A stretch of 8,372 nt of DNA from Verrucomicrobiota bacterium (GTDB lineage Bacteria > Verrucomicrobiota > Verrucomicrobiia > Opitutales > Opitutaceae), in assembly GCA_023446865.1 (NCBI GenBank), contig JAEXPL010000197.1, forward strand, positions 1 through 8,372, written 5' to 3'. Every line of letters starts with the position of its first letter. The stretch's first letter is position 1. Both the position numbers and the translations under genes were made by a program. Below the pieces are notes generated by a model that saw nothing but the letters and a program-made list of their open reading frames with translations, had not been told where the DNA came from and made no database searches. Positions 1-6,294 of this stretch are shown one piece after another.

Positions 1-2
1 TC

Positions 3-1730
3 ACCTGGGTGGTCGGAATCTCGGATACACAGGCGACGACGCCCGGCATCGCGTTGACCCATTTCATCGACCAGTCGGTTGCCGCCCAGACGCCGTACAC
101 GCTGATCACGCTGCCGATGGCCGGTTATGTGGCGGCGGACAAGTCGGGCCAGGTCTCGACGGCCCAGGTCGCCCCGTCCTCGCGCTGGGTCCAGGTGCTC
201 AACAACAAGCCCACGGCGCTCTCGCTGACCCCCGATCTGACCGACGGCAAAGTCTATGTCGACGAGGAGATCAACTTCCTCGTCCAGCGCTACGGCGCCG
301 CCGGCTCCGCCAATGGTGTGCGTGGCTACAACTTGGACAACGAGCCGGACCTCTGGCACGCCACCCATGCACGCCTTCACCCGGTTCAGGCCACGTGCGC
401 CGAGCTGATCACGCGCTCGGTCGACCTCGCCAAGACGATCAAGCGGATCGATCCGGGCGCGGAGACGCTCGGTTTCGTGAGCTACGGTTTCTCCGGCTAT
501 CTCAGTTTCCAGGGGGCCACCGACTGGGCGACCGAGCGCACCAAGGGCTCCTACAACTGGTTCGTCGACTACTACCTCGACCAGCTGAAGAAGGCGTCGG
601 ACACCGCCGGCCGGCGCCTGCTCGATGTGCTCGACCTGCACAACTACACCGAGGCGAAGGGCGGCGGCGTCCGCGTCAACGCGACGACCGACTACACCAA
701 CATCGACTGCAACAAGGCGCGGCTGCAGGCGCCGCGCACGCTGTGGGATCCGACCTACATCGAGGACAGCTGGATCGGCCAGTGGAACAAGGCCTATCTG
801 CCGCTGCTGCCGAAGATCCAGGCCTCGATCGACGCCTTCTATCCGGGCACGAAGTTCGCGATGGGCGAGTACGCCTTCGGCGGCGGCGAACACATCACCG
901 GCGGCATCGCCCAGGCCGACACGCTCGGCATCTTCGGGCGGAGCGGGGTGTACATGGCGTTCTTTTGGAAACAGGACGGGGGCAACACCTACATCGCCTC
1001 CGGCTTGAACCTCTACCTGAATTACGACGGAGCCGGCGCGAAGTTCGGCGACACCAAAGTGAACGCGGTGACGAGCGACGTGGCGACCTGCACCACTTAC
1101 GCCGCGATTCCCGGAGCCGACACCAGCCGCCTGCACGTGATCGTGCTCAACAAGGCGTACGACACGGCGACGCCGGTGCGCATCCGCATCGCCGGCACGA
1201 CGGCATACACGAAGGCGCGCGTGTTCGCGTTCGATTCGGCCAGCGCCGCCATCACGGAGCGCACGCCGGTCGCGAGCATCACCGGCAACGATTTCACCTA
1301 CACGCTCCCCGCACTCACCGCCGCGCACTTCGTCCTCGAGTCGGCGCCGCTGGAGGCGTGGCGGCAGCAGTACTTCGGCACCACGGCCAACACTGGTGAC
1401 GCGGCCGATAGCGCCGACCCGGATCTCGACGGGCGCAGCAATCTGCTCGAGTACGCCACGGGGACGGTGCCGACGGCCCCGAATTCCGGCGCGGCGGCGA
1501 CCGAAGGCTCCGCGACGGACGGAGCCGGCACCCACGCAAAGCTTACCTTCAACCGCATCGCCGACCCGGCGCTGCTCTATACGGTCGAGGCGAGCGACGA
1601 TCTCGGCGCTTGGTCCCCGATCTGGACAAGCACCGGCGCGCAAAACGTGGCCGGGTCCGTCGTCGTGACCGACAGCGAGACGTTGGAGAGCCACCCGCAC
1701 CGCTTTCTGCGGCTGCGGTTGAGCAACTGA
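3..1730 (+). CDS. Glycoside hydrolase family 44 endoglucanase/xyloglucanase, 5' truncated by window edge
   Basis: Secreted-type glycanase that would cleave internal beta-1,4 links of glucans such as cellulose or xyloglucan with retention of configuration. The frame is open to the left edge, so the signal peptide and first barrel strands are missing. Numbering from the first in-frame GTG at 9, the catalytic barrel spans about 1-340. The GH44 hallmark LDNEPDLWHATH carries the acid/base Glu112, and the GEYAFGGGE segment carries the likely nucleophile Glu287. Their 175-residue spacing fits the family. TLPMAGYV and LWDPTYIEDSW are further family-like segments. A beta-sandwich follows at about 345-445. 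Next comes an acidic DPDLDGRSNLLEYATG segment (about 470-485) and a C-terminal beta-rich domain (510-573) ending HRFLRLRLSN. That last module resembles the end of the protein encoded at 3335-6094 and may serve in secretion or surface attachment (inference). The family call is firm; substrate preference cannot be read from sequence. Confidence 0.9.
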   Translation, partial: TWVVGISDTQATTPGIALTHFIDQSVAAQTPYTLITLPMAGYVAADKSGQVSTAQVAPSSRWVQVLNNKPTALSLTPDLTDGKVYVDEEINFLVQRYGAAGSANGVRGYNLDNEPDLWHATHARLHPVQATCAELITRSVDLAKTIKRIDPGAETLGFVSYGFSGYLSFQGATDWATERTKGSYNWFVDYYLDQLKKASDTAGRRLLDVLDLHNYTEAKGGGVRVNATTDYTNIDCNKARLQAPRTLWDPTYIEDSWIGQWNKAYLPLLPKIQASIDAFYPGTKFAMGEYAFGGGEHITGGIAQADTLGIFGRSGVYMAFFWKQDGGNTYIASGLNLYLNYDGAGAKFGDTKVNAVTSDVATCTTYAAIPGADTSRLHVIVLNKAYDTATPVRIRIAGTTAYTKARVFAFDSASAAITERTPVASITGNDFTYTLPALTAAHFVLESAPLEAWRQQYFGTTANTGDAADSADPDLDGRSNLLEYATGTVPTAPNSGAAATEGSATDGAGTHAKLTFNRIADPALLYTVEASDDLGAWSPIWTSTGAQNVAGSVVVTDSETLESHPHRFLRLRLSN

Positions 1731-1749
1731 GGGGGCCGTCCGCGAGTAG

Positions 1750-1768
1750 GTCCAGTCTCTGACTGGAC
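1750..1768. repeat. Perfect 8-bp hairpin after the GH44 gene
   Basis: GTCCAGTC and GACTGGAC form a perfect 8-bp stem around a TCT loop, starting 20 nt after the GH44 stop. No T-run follows, so it is not a classical intrinsic terminator. It could still stall polymerase or protect the mRNA 3' end, or be one unit of a dispersed palindromic repeat. The stem is directly visible; the role is inference. Confidence 0.6.
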
Positions 1769-1810
1769 GCCGGAATACGGGAGCCGGCGGTCACGGCCAG
1801 AGTCGGAGAA

Positions 1811-1829
1811 GTCCGGGCGGAGGCCGGAC
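1811..1829. repeat. 6-bp hairpin, second unit of the intergenic palindrome cluster
   Basis: GTCCGG (1811-1816) pairs with CCGGAC (1824-1829) across a 7-nt GC-rich loop. It lies 42 bp after the 1750-1768 hairpin and shares its GTCC...GGAC ends, which suggests that both belong to one composite repeat. Confidence 0.4.
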
Positions 1830-2044
1830 CCACGAGGAGCGCATGCCGGCCGGAGGTTTCACCAACGGTGGACGGAGGTTCGCTCGAGGATTTGTGGCAA
1901 CCGAATGATCACGGTTGAGCCGGGCCGCTGAGACAAAGGGCGGACGTCGTGCCACCCTCCGTTGAGGCCGAAGGCTTGTGTGCTGGCAGACGCTTGGTCG
2001 GCGCGTGCCCGCGCGCCAGCCGACGCGGCTGTGGTAAGGCGCGG

Positions 2045-2083
2045 GGCACCGTTCTTCCGGGTTGAAACCCGGAGCGCGGTGCC
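2045..2083 (+). promoter_or_regulatory. Interrupted leader hairpin directly upstream of dus
   Basis: An outer 7-bp stem (GGCACCG 2045-2051 with CGGTGCC 2077-2083) encloses an inner 7-bp stem (TCCGGGT 2056-2062 with ACCCGGA 2067-2073) closed by a TGAA tetraloop, with short internal loops between them. It ends just before the GGAG ribosome binding site and 13 nt before the dus ATG. If transcribed, it could affect translation or mRNA stability. Alternatively it is a chance or repeat-derived palindrome in GC-rich DNA. Confidence 0.4.
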
Positions 2084-2087
2084 GGAG
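2084..2087 (+). promoter_or_regulatory. Ribosome binding site of dus (GGAG)
   Basis: GGAG lies 9 nt before the ATG at 2097. It supports that start over the in-frame upstream codons, which reach back to 1962, because the homologous part of Dus begins only a few residues after this ATG. Confidence 0.6.
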
Positions 2088-2096
2088 CGTGCGGCG

Positions 2097-3203
2097 ATGC
2101 TGCGTTTCGGTCCGCTCGAGCTGCGCTCCAATCTCTTCCTCTCGCCGTTGGCGGGTTACACCAACCTGCCGTTTCGGCTGACGCTGCGCGAACTCGGCGG
2201 GCTCGATCTCTGCACGACCGACCTCGTCAACGCGCGCTCGCTGCTCGAGCGGCGCTCCCGCGCGTTCGAGCTGATCAAGACCTGCACGGAGGACTCGCCG
2301 CTGGCGGTGCAGATCTTCGGCTCCGTGCCCGAGGAGATGCGCGATGCCGCGTCGATGCTCGAGTCGCTCGGCATCGCCTCGGTCGACATCAACATGGGCT
2401 GCCCGGTGAAGAAGGTCTGCAAGGGCGGCGGCGGCTCGGCGATGATGACCGAGATCGAGAAGACCGTGGCGCTGGTGCGCGGCATCGTGAAAGCGGTGAA
2501 GATCCCGGTGACGGCGAAGATGCGCCTCGGCTGGGACGACGAGAACCTCACCGCACCGGATCTCGCCCGCGCACTGGAGGATGCCGGCGTGGCGGCGGTG
2601 TTCGTGCACGGCCGCACGCGGGCGCAGGGTTTCTCCGGGCGGGTGAATCTCGCTGGTATCCGAGCCGTGGTGCAGGCGGTGAGGACGATTCCCGTGATCG
2701 GCAACGGCGACGTGACCACGCCCGAGGCCGCGAAGATGATGCTGGCCGAGACCGGCTGCGCCGGCGTGAGCATCGGGCGCGGGGCGTTCTACAACCCGTG
2801 GCTGTTCGTGCAGACGCGCCGCTACCTCGACACTGGCGAGCTCTCGCCCGAGCCGACCATCGAGGAACGGCTGCGCGTGCTGCGGATCCATCATCGGCGC
2901 TATGTCGAGATGCACGGCGACGAACGCGGCACGGTGCTCTTCCGGCGCGTGGCGAGCTGGTACGCGCGGCGGTTCGGCCCGGCGAAAGAGTTCAAGCGCC
3001 TTGCAGCGCGCATGAACAACTCGGCGGATTTCGAGGCGACGATCGCGGGCTTTGTCGAGTGGCGGAAACGGTTCCTCGACGAGCACGGCGAGCTGCGGGA
3101 GAAGTTCCGCCCCGCGCCGCTGGTCGCCTCGTTCATGCAGCCCGAGGGCGAGGACGGTGCCGAATCGATCCCCGTGCCGAAGGGCCCGGTGGACCACTGG
3201 TGA
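2097..3203 (+). CDS. dus: tRNA-dihydrouridine synthase, DusB/NifR3 type
   Basis: FMN-dependent cytoplasmic enzyme that reduces specific uridines in tRNA to dihydrouridine with NAD(P)H. At 368 aa it is slightly longer than typical DusB proteins. Motifs in order: PLAGYTNLPFR at the N-terminus (flavin site), QIFG, INMGCPVKKVCKGGGGSAMM with the catalytic acid Cys102, TAKMRLGW with Lys141, FVHGRT with His171, GNGD at 202-205 and GRGAFYNPWLF from about 227 (phosphate binding), then the C-terminal helical domain. The start was chosen from the GGAG site 9 nt upstream and from family alignment. The last 23 codons form an acidic then proline-rich tail ending PVPKGPVDHW. This tail is repeated almost perfectly at 6211-6279, and foreign-looking DNA begins right after the stop. 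The present tail may therefore be either the original or one supplied by the insertion. The exact Dus subfamily and target position in tRNA are less certain than the enzyme class. Confidence 0.93.
   Translation: MLRFGPLELRSNLFLSPLAGYTNLPFRLTLRELGGLDLCTTDLVNARSLLERRSRAFELIKTCTEDSPLAVQIFGSVPEEMRDAASMLESLGIASVDINMGCPVKKVCKGGGGSAMMTEIEKTVALVRGIVKAVKIPVTAKMRLGWDDENLTAPDLARALEDAGVAAVFVHGRTRAQGFSGRVNLAGIRAVVQAVRTIPVIGNGDVTTPEAAKMMLAETGCAGVSIGRGAFYNPWLFVQTRRYLDTGELSPEPTIEERLRVLRIHHRRYVEMHGDERGTVLFRRVASWYARRFGPAKEFKRLAARMNNSADFEATIAGFVEWRKRFLDEHGELREKFRPAPLVASFMQPEGEDGAESIPVPKGPVDHW
3133..3203 (+). repeat. 71-bp direct repeat, copy A (dus 3' end; putative attL-like site)
   Basis: Covers the last 23 codons of dus, including the TGA stop, plus two preceding bases. 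It matches 6209-6279 at 70 of 71 positions. The only difference is C at 3155 versus T at 6231, a silent GAC/GAT change. Similarity stops at the base after the stop codon and two bases before the ATG. An imperfect inverted repeat (CGGTGG, A, CCACTG at 3187-3199) lies near its 3' end and could be a recombinase core, which is speculative. Confidence 0.95.
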
Positions 3204-3210
3204 GGCCGGG

Positions 3211-3306
3211 GTTTCTGAACGCAACATCCGGCTTGGCTTCAGTGTTTTATGGGAAGATACAACCTCGTGTATCTCGTCTGCATTCTCTCGAACGATGCAG
3301 CCGAGG
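3211..3306 (+). repeat. Degenerate repeat R1 with a third, decayed start of the dus tail
   Basis: By-eye alignment with 6116-6223 gives collinear blocks: GTTTC, GCAAC, TCCGG, CTTG, GTGTTTT, then TCTC..GT..GC, ATTCTCTC (3282-3289 and 6203-6210) and ATGCAGCC(C)GAGG (3295-3306 and 6211-6223). The spacing between blocks varies by a few to about 12 bases. The last two blocks are the strongest. They place a decayed copy of the first codons of the dus tail just ahead of the inserted gene. The stretch also holds a weak promoter-like pair, TTGGCT (3233-3238) and GATACA (3256-3261) 17 bp apart, which could serve the inserted gene. Confidence 0.4.
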
Positions 3307-3334
3307 CCGCCAACTCTCTTCGGATCCCACCCAC

Positions 3335-6094
3335 ATGCCTTGTGTTTTGAGCATTGCCCGTCTCGTGGGCGCCTCTGCATCTCTGTTCTTGTGCGCGCTG
3401 GCTGGCGCAACGCCTCTCATCACTCAGCAGCCCCAAGCTAGTGTTCTGTGCACGAGCGGCCAGACGCTCAGGCTGCAGGTTTCCGCGACGGGGGACGCAG
3501 CCCTCCGGTACCAGTGGCGCCGTCACGGAGTCCGAATAGTCGGTGCGACGGGAGCTGAACTTTCGTTTCCGACAGTCGAAATGGCCGATGCAGGCTTTTT
3601 CGATGTTGTTGTTACTGATGGGACTGGAATGGCGCAGTCCCTTCCGAGTCGAGTATTTGTCGGACCGGTCGGTGGCTACTCGGATGTTTTGCGGCTGGAT
3701 CCTCGGTTTGATTCGCGGTTGGAGATTTCCGGCTCGGTGCGAGCAGTCGTGGCATTACCCGACGGCAGGTATTATGTGGCCGGATCGTTTCTCCGAATAA
3801 ACGGTGCCCCGCGGACTTCGATCGCCCGGTTCCTCGCCGATCGCTCGATCGATAATGGATTTGCGGTGCGTTCGGGCGGGATTGCGGGCGATGTCTACGC
3901 GGTTGCTGTGCAACCCGACGGGAAGCTGGTAATTGGAGGATCTTTCACGCGAGTCGGCGATGTTGCTCGCAGTCGGATTGCGCGGCTTAACAACGACGGT
4001 AGCCTGGATATGTCGTTTGATCCGGAGTATGGCTGCGACGGCATCGTGCGTGGCCTCGCCGTAGACGCAGAGGGGCGTATCATCGCCTGCGGCGATTTCG
4101 GCTATTTCGGCGGATTCCGGCGGTGGGGTTTGGTACGAATCACCAGCGGCGGCCAGATCGACTTCTCTTTCTTCCCCTATGCACCGACTCTTTCCGGTTA
4201 TGTCGGCAAGGGTTTCGACGGCGGGGCCAAGTGTCTCGCCCTGCAGTCGGACGGGCGCATCGTGATCGGTGGATCCTTCGACTCCTATAACGGCATTGCG
4301 CGAAAACACCTCGCGCGGCTGAACGCTGACGGAACCTTGGATACCACTTTCGACCCGGGGGGGGCGGTGGGACTCACGGTCGAGGCGCTTGTGCTGCAGT
4401 CCGACGGGCGGGTTCTGGTCGGCGGTTCGGGATGGGCGCTGCCCAACTACCTTCTGCGGCTGAATGGAGACGGGGCGCTGGACTCTGGTTTTGGCGGAGG
4501 CGCTGGGCTGGATGGCGCCGTATCCGCTTTGGCGATCGATTCATCCGGTCGGATCATGGTCGGGGGCGCGTTCGCGATGTGCGGGGGGACAAGCCGAAAG
4601 CGCCTCGCCCGACTAACAAGCGACGGAACACTCGATCGTTCGTTCGAACCTGGAGAAGGCGCAGACAACGTGATTGGTGCCGTGGCGCATACAATTGGTG
4701 GAGATGTGTTGATCGGAGGGGCGTTCGAGCGCTTCGACTCGCATTCTGCTCAAGCTGTCGCCCGGATATCGACCGACGGGGCTTTCGTGTCGGGGGCGCA
4801 GGGCGCCTGCCGGATGCCCGAACGAATCGATCGTCTTGAGCCGACGGAGGGAGCGCGGTGGTTGGCTGATGGGTCTTTCAGATGGGCTGGTGACTCCCCC
4901 GTTGAGAGACGGGTACGGTTGTTGGCCGATGGTGCAGTGGATTCCTCCTTTGCTCCTCCGCCCGTCGAGGGGTGGCCGCAGAACTGCCGCGCCATCCAGC
5001 CCGACGGAAAACTCCTGGTCGGTTATGTCAGCCCGGTGGGAACGGTCATCCGCTACAATCTCGATGGAAGTGTTGATTCTACATTCAGCGTGGGGAGCGG
5101 TTTCAACGCCGGGGTGAACTCCATGGTTGTGCAACCGGATGGACGAATCGTGGTCGGGGGGGCCTTTACCAGCTGCAACACTATCGGATGCTCGCGGATC
5201 ATTCGGCTCAACCCCGATGGCTCGCTCGATGCATCCTTCAAGCCTGGTCTCGGCTTTGATGACAGCGTCAAGACGCTGGCTGTCCAGCCGGACGGGCGAA
5301 TCGTCGTCGGCGGTTTCTTCTTGCGGCATGACGGGCGCTGGAGGGTCTCGATCTCGAGGATCAACTCCGATGGCTCATTCGATCCATCGTTTGATCCTGG
5401 CGATGGATTCTCCAGTCCGGTGACCGACATGAAGGTGCAAAACGACGGTCGTATCGTTGTCGCAGGAGATTTCGATTACTTTGATCGCTCGTCTTGCGGG
5501 AAGGTCGTCCGGCTCAACGCCGACGGTTCGCGTGACACGGGTTTTCAGGTGAGCGGCCTTCAGATCGTGTATCCGGTCGCAATTCCAAGGATAGCCTACA
5601 CCGACGATGGGCGCCTTCTGGTCACCGGTGTGTACGCGAGCGCGGGGGAGTCGTACCGGGGCGGGCTTGTGATGTTTACTGGTTCTCGGCTCGTGAGCTT
5701 TGGAGAGTGGATTGCGCCGCGATCCATCTCGGCGGACCAGAAAGCGCCGCTTTGCGCCCTCACGGAAGATGGGGTGCCTAACCTTCTGAAGTTTGCCATG
5801 GGCGTTTCGCCGCAGGAGAATGCCGGAGCCCACGTACCGACCGCCTCGATGTGTGATTTGGGCGATGGTTGCGAGGTGCTTGCTCTGTCTTTTGCCAAGA
5901 ATCGGGAAGCCATCGGCCTGCGGTTTGCGCTCGAGGCGTCCGAAAACTTGGTGGATTGGGGCGAGGTTCCCGCTTTGACTGAGACTCTTTCGGAGAACGC
6001 GGATGGAACGCTGTCAGTCAGGATGAGCGAGGTGATTCCAGCGCAGTCCTGCCACCGATTTCTTCGCCTGAAGGTATCGGCTGCCGGACAGTGA
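3335..6094 (+). CDS. Secreted Ig-like/delta-60-repeat (beta-propeller-like) protein
   Basis: A 919-aa exported protein of unknown function. Residues 1-25 form a signal peptide (hydrophobic core, cleavage near AGA-TP). About 27-110 is an Ig-like domain with the core Trp61 (YQWRRHG) and a DAGFFDV segment in place of the usual DAG.Y. Residues 135-783 hold 12-13 delta-60 repeats of about 40-55 residues of the form 'V.ALA.QPDGRIVVGG.F......RI.RLN.DGSLD.SFDP'. Units 7-9 (around 4670-5100) are eroded. Such repeats are predicted to build beta-propeller blades, so one or two propellers are plausible (inference). The C-terminus has EDGVPNLLKFAMG (811-823) and a beta domain (849-919) ending HRFLRLKVSAAGQ, like the GH44 protein upstream. 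The start ATG was chosen because the signal peptide begins there; no Shine-Dalgarno is visible. Likely role: surface or extracellular binding or adhesion. Lower local GC and the flanking dus-tail repeats suggest that the gene was acquired. Confidence 0.85.
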   Translation: MPCVLSIARLVGASASLFLCALAGATPLITQQPQASVLCTSGQTLRLQVSATGDAALRYQWRRHGVRIVGATGAELSFPTVEMADAGFFDVVVTDGTGMAQSLPSRVFVGPVGGYSDVLRLDPRFDSRLEISGSVRAVVALPDGRYYVAGSFLRINGAPRTSIARFLADRSIDNGFAVRSGGIAGDVYAVAVQPDGKLVIGGSFTRVGDVARSRIARLNNDGSLDMSFDPEYGCDGIVRGLAVDAEGRIIACGDFGYFGGFRRWGLVRITSGGQIDFSFFPYAPTLSGYVGKGFDGGAKCLALQSDGRIVIGGSFDSYNGIARKHLARLNADGTLDTTFDPGGAVGLTVEALVLQSDGRVLVGGSGWALPNYLLRLNGDGALDSGFGGGAGLDGAVSALAIDSSGRIMVGGAFAMCGGTSRKRLARLTSDGTLDRSFEPGEGADNVIGAVAHTIGGDVLIGGAFERFDSHSAQAVARISTDGAFVSGAQGACRMPERIDRLEPTEGARWLADGSFRWAGDSPVERRVRLLADGAVDSSFAPPPVEGWPQNCRAIQPDGKLLVGYVSPVGTVIRYNLDGSVDSTFSVGSGFNAGVNSMVVQPDGRIVVGGAFTSCNTIGCSRIIRLNPDGSLDASFKPGLGFDDSVKTLAVQPDGRIVVGGFFLRHDGRWRVSISRINSDGSFDPSFDPGDGFSSPVTDMKVQNDGRIVVAGDFDYFDRSSCGKVVRLNADGSRDTGFQVSGLQIVYPVAIPRIAYTDDGRLLVTGVYASAGESYRGGLVMFTGSRLVSFGEWIAPRSISADQKAPLCALTEDGVPNLLKFAMGVSPQENAGAHVPTASMCDLGDGCEVLALSFAKNREAIGLRFALEASENLVDWGEVPALTETLSENADGTLSVRMSEVIPAQSCHRFLRLKVSAAGQ

Positions 6095-6115
6095 GTTTGT
6101 TGGCGGTATTGAGAC

Positions 6116-6210
6116 GTTTCGGCAACGGTCCGGTGCTTGTCGATCCTCGATCCGGCGGTGTTTTGGTATCTATCGTGAGCGTTGTGCTGTCTCAGGTAAG
6201 CGATTCTCTC
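6116..6210 (+). repeat. Degenerate repeat R2 preceding the second dus tail
   Basis: Partner of 3211-3294 (see that entry), sharing GTTTC, GCAAC, TCCGG, CTTG, GTGTTTT, TCTC..GT..GC and ATTCTCTC in the same order. It joins directly onto the dus-tail copy at 6211. No strong terminator is visible between the inserted gene's stop (6092-6094) and the tail; GATC, CTC, GATC at 6142-6152 is only a 4-bp palindromic pair. Confidence 0.4.
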
Positions 6211-6279
6211 ATGCAGCCCGAGGGCGAGGATGGTGCCGAATCGATCCCCGTGCCGAAGGGCCCGGTGGACCACTGGTGA
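6209..6279 (+). repeat. 71-bp direct repeat, copy B (orphan dus 3' end; putative attR-like site)
   Basis: An orphan copy of the dus tail, TCATGCAG...CACTGGTGA, 3076 bp from copy A and one base different (T6231). It lacks the rest of the enzyme, so it is a gene fragment. Its stop codon lies 15 bp from the stop of the opposing gene at 6295. This suggests that this copy marks the original junction between dus and its downstream neighbour. A frame open from 6091 runs through it, but I do not regard that as a gene. Confidence 0.95.
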
Positions 6280-6294
6280 CCGTCCCTGCTGCGC

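Larger units (their letters stand above)
1731..2096. other. Gene-free, hairpin-rich intergenic region
   Basis: No convincing gene lies here. The stretch holds several short inverted repeats: 1750-1768, 1769-1788 (GCCGG/CCGGC), 1811-1829, 2017-2031 (CAGCCG, 3-nt loop, CGGCTG) and 2045-2083. The first three fall within 80 bp directly after the GH44 stop and look like an intergenic palindromic repeat cluster. The last sits in the probable leader of dus. CGGAGGTT occurs twice (1851-1858 and 1873-1880). A reading frame runs through 1962-2096 into dus, but nothing in its translation resembles a Dus N-terminus. I could not pick out a credible sigma-70 promoter. Confidence 0.6.
3204..6279 (+). mobile_element. 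Putative single-gene cassette inserted at the dus 3' end
   Basis: A 3076-bp unit running from the base after the dus stop to the end of the second dus tail. It contains one gene (3335-6094), a 131-bp leading spacer, a 116-bp trailing spacer and the duplicated tail. The composition looks different from its surroundings: by hand count 3601-3660 has 30 of 60 G+C, against 40 of 60 at 2401-2460 inside dus. Precise flanking repeats that leave dus intact, and a downstream gene whose stop lies only 15 bp past the second tail, fit site-specific integration into a gene end. No integrase, transposase or terminal inverted repeat is present, so it would be non-autonomous or a remnant. Alternatives are a duplication created by homologous recombination, or slippage-type capture. 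Whole-gene use of dus as an integration target is known for dusA-associated prophages and islands, but those insert at the 5' end. Confidence 0.5.

Noticed and set aside
1750..1768. Intrinsic terminator of the GH44 gene
   Set aside because: The hairpin is good but is followed by GCCGGAATAC, with no T-tract, so it was listed as a repeat rather than a terminator.
1856..1869. GTTTC, two bases, CAACGGT shared with 6116-6129, possibly another R repeat upstream of dus
   Set aside because: Similarity stops on both sides of the 14 bases; a match of this size between stretches of these lengths can arise by chance.
1962..2096. Earlier in-frame start for dus
   Set aside because: The added 45 residues have no Dus similarity and contain the leader hairpin; GGAG is correctly spaced for the ATG at 2097.
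2798..3334. Upstream extension of the delta-60 protein frame to 1098 codons
   Set aside because: The added segment is an out-of-frame reading of dus and the spacer; the signal peptide beginning at 3335 marks the real N-terminus.
1791..3410. 539-codon open frame on the minus strand across dus
   Set aside because: Its translation is a low-complexity Arg/His/Ala-rich string with no family motifs and lies antisense to a fully recognisable dus. It is a codon-bias shadow of high-GC DNA.
6209..6279. Second dus tail as an assembly artefact
   Set aside because: Copy B differs from A by one base and has different flanks on both sides, which argues against a simple misjoin. Raw-read coverage would be needed to exclude it fully.
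3204..6279. Classical integron, transposon or prophage
   Set aside because: No integrase, transposase, phage gene or terminal inverted repeat is encoded, and the flanking repeat is far longer than a transposon target duplication.
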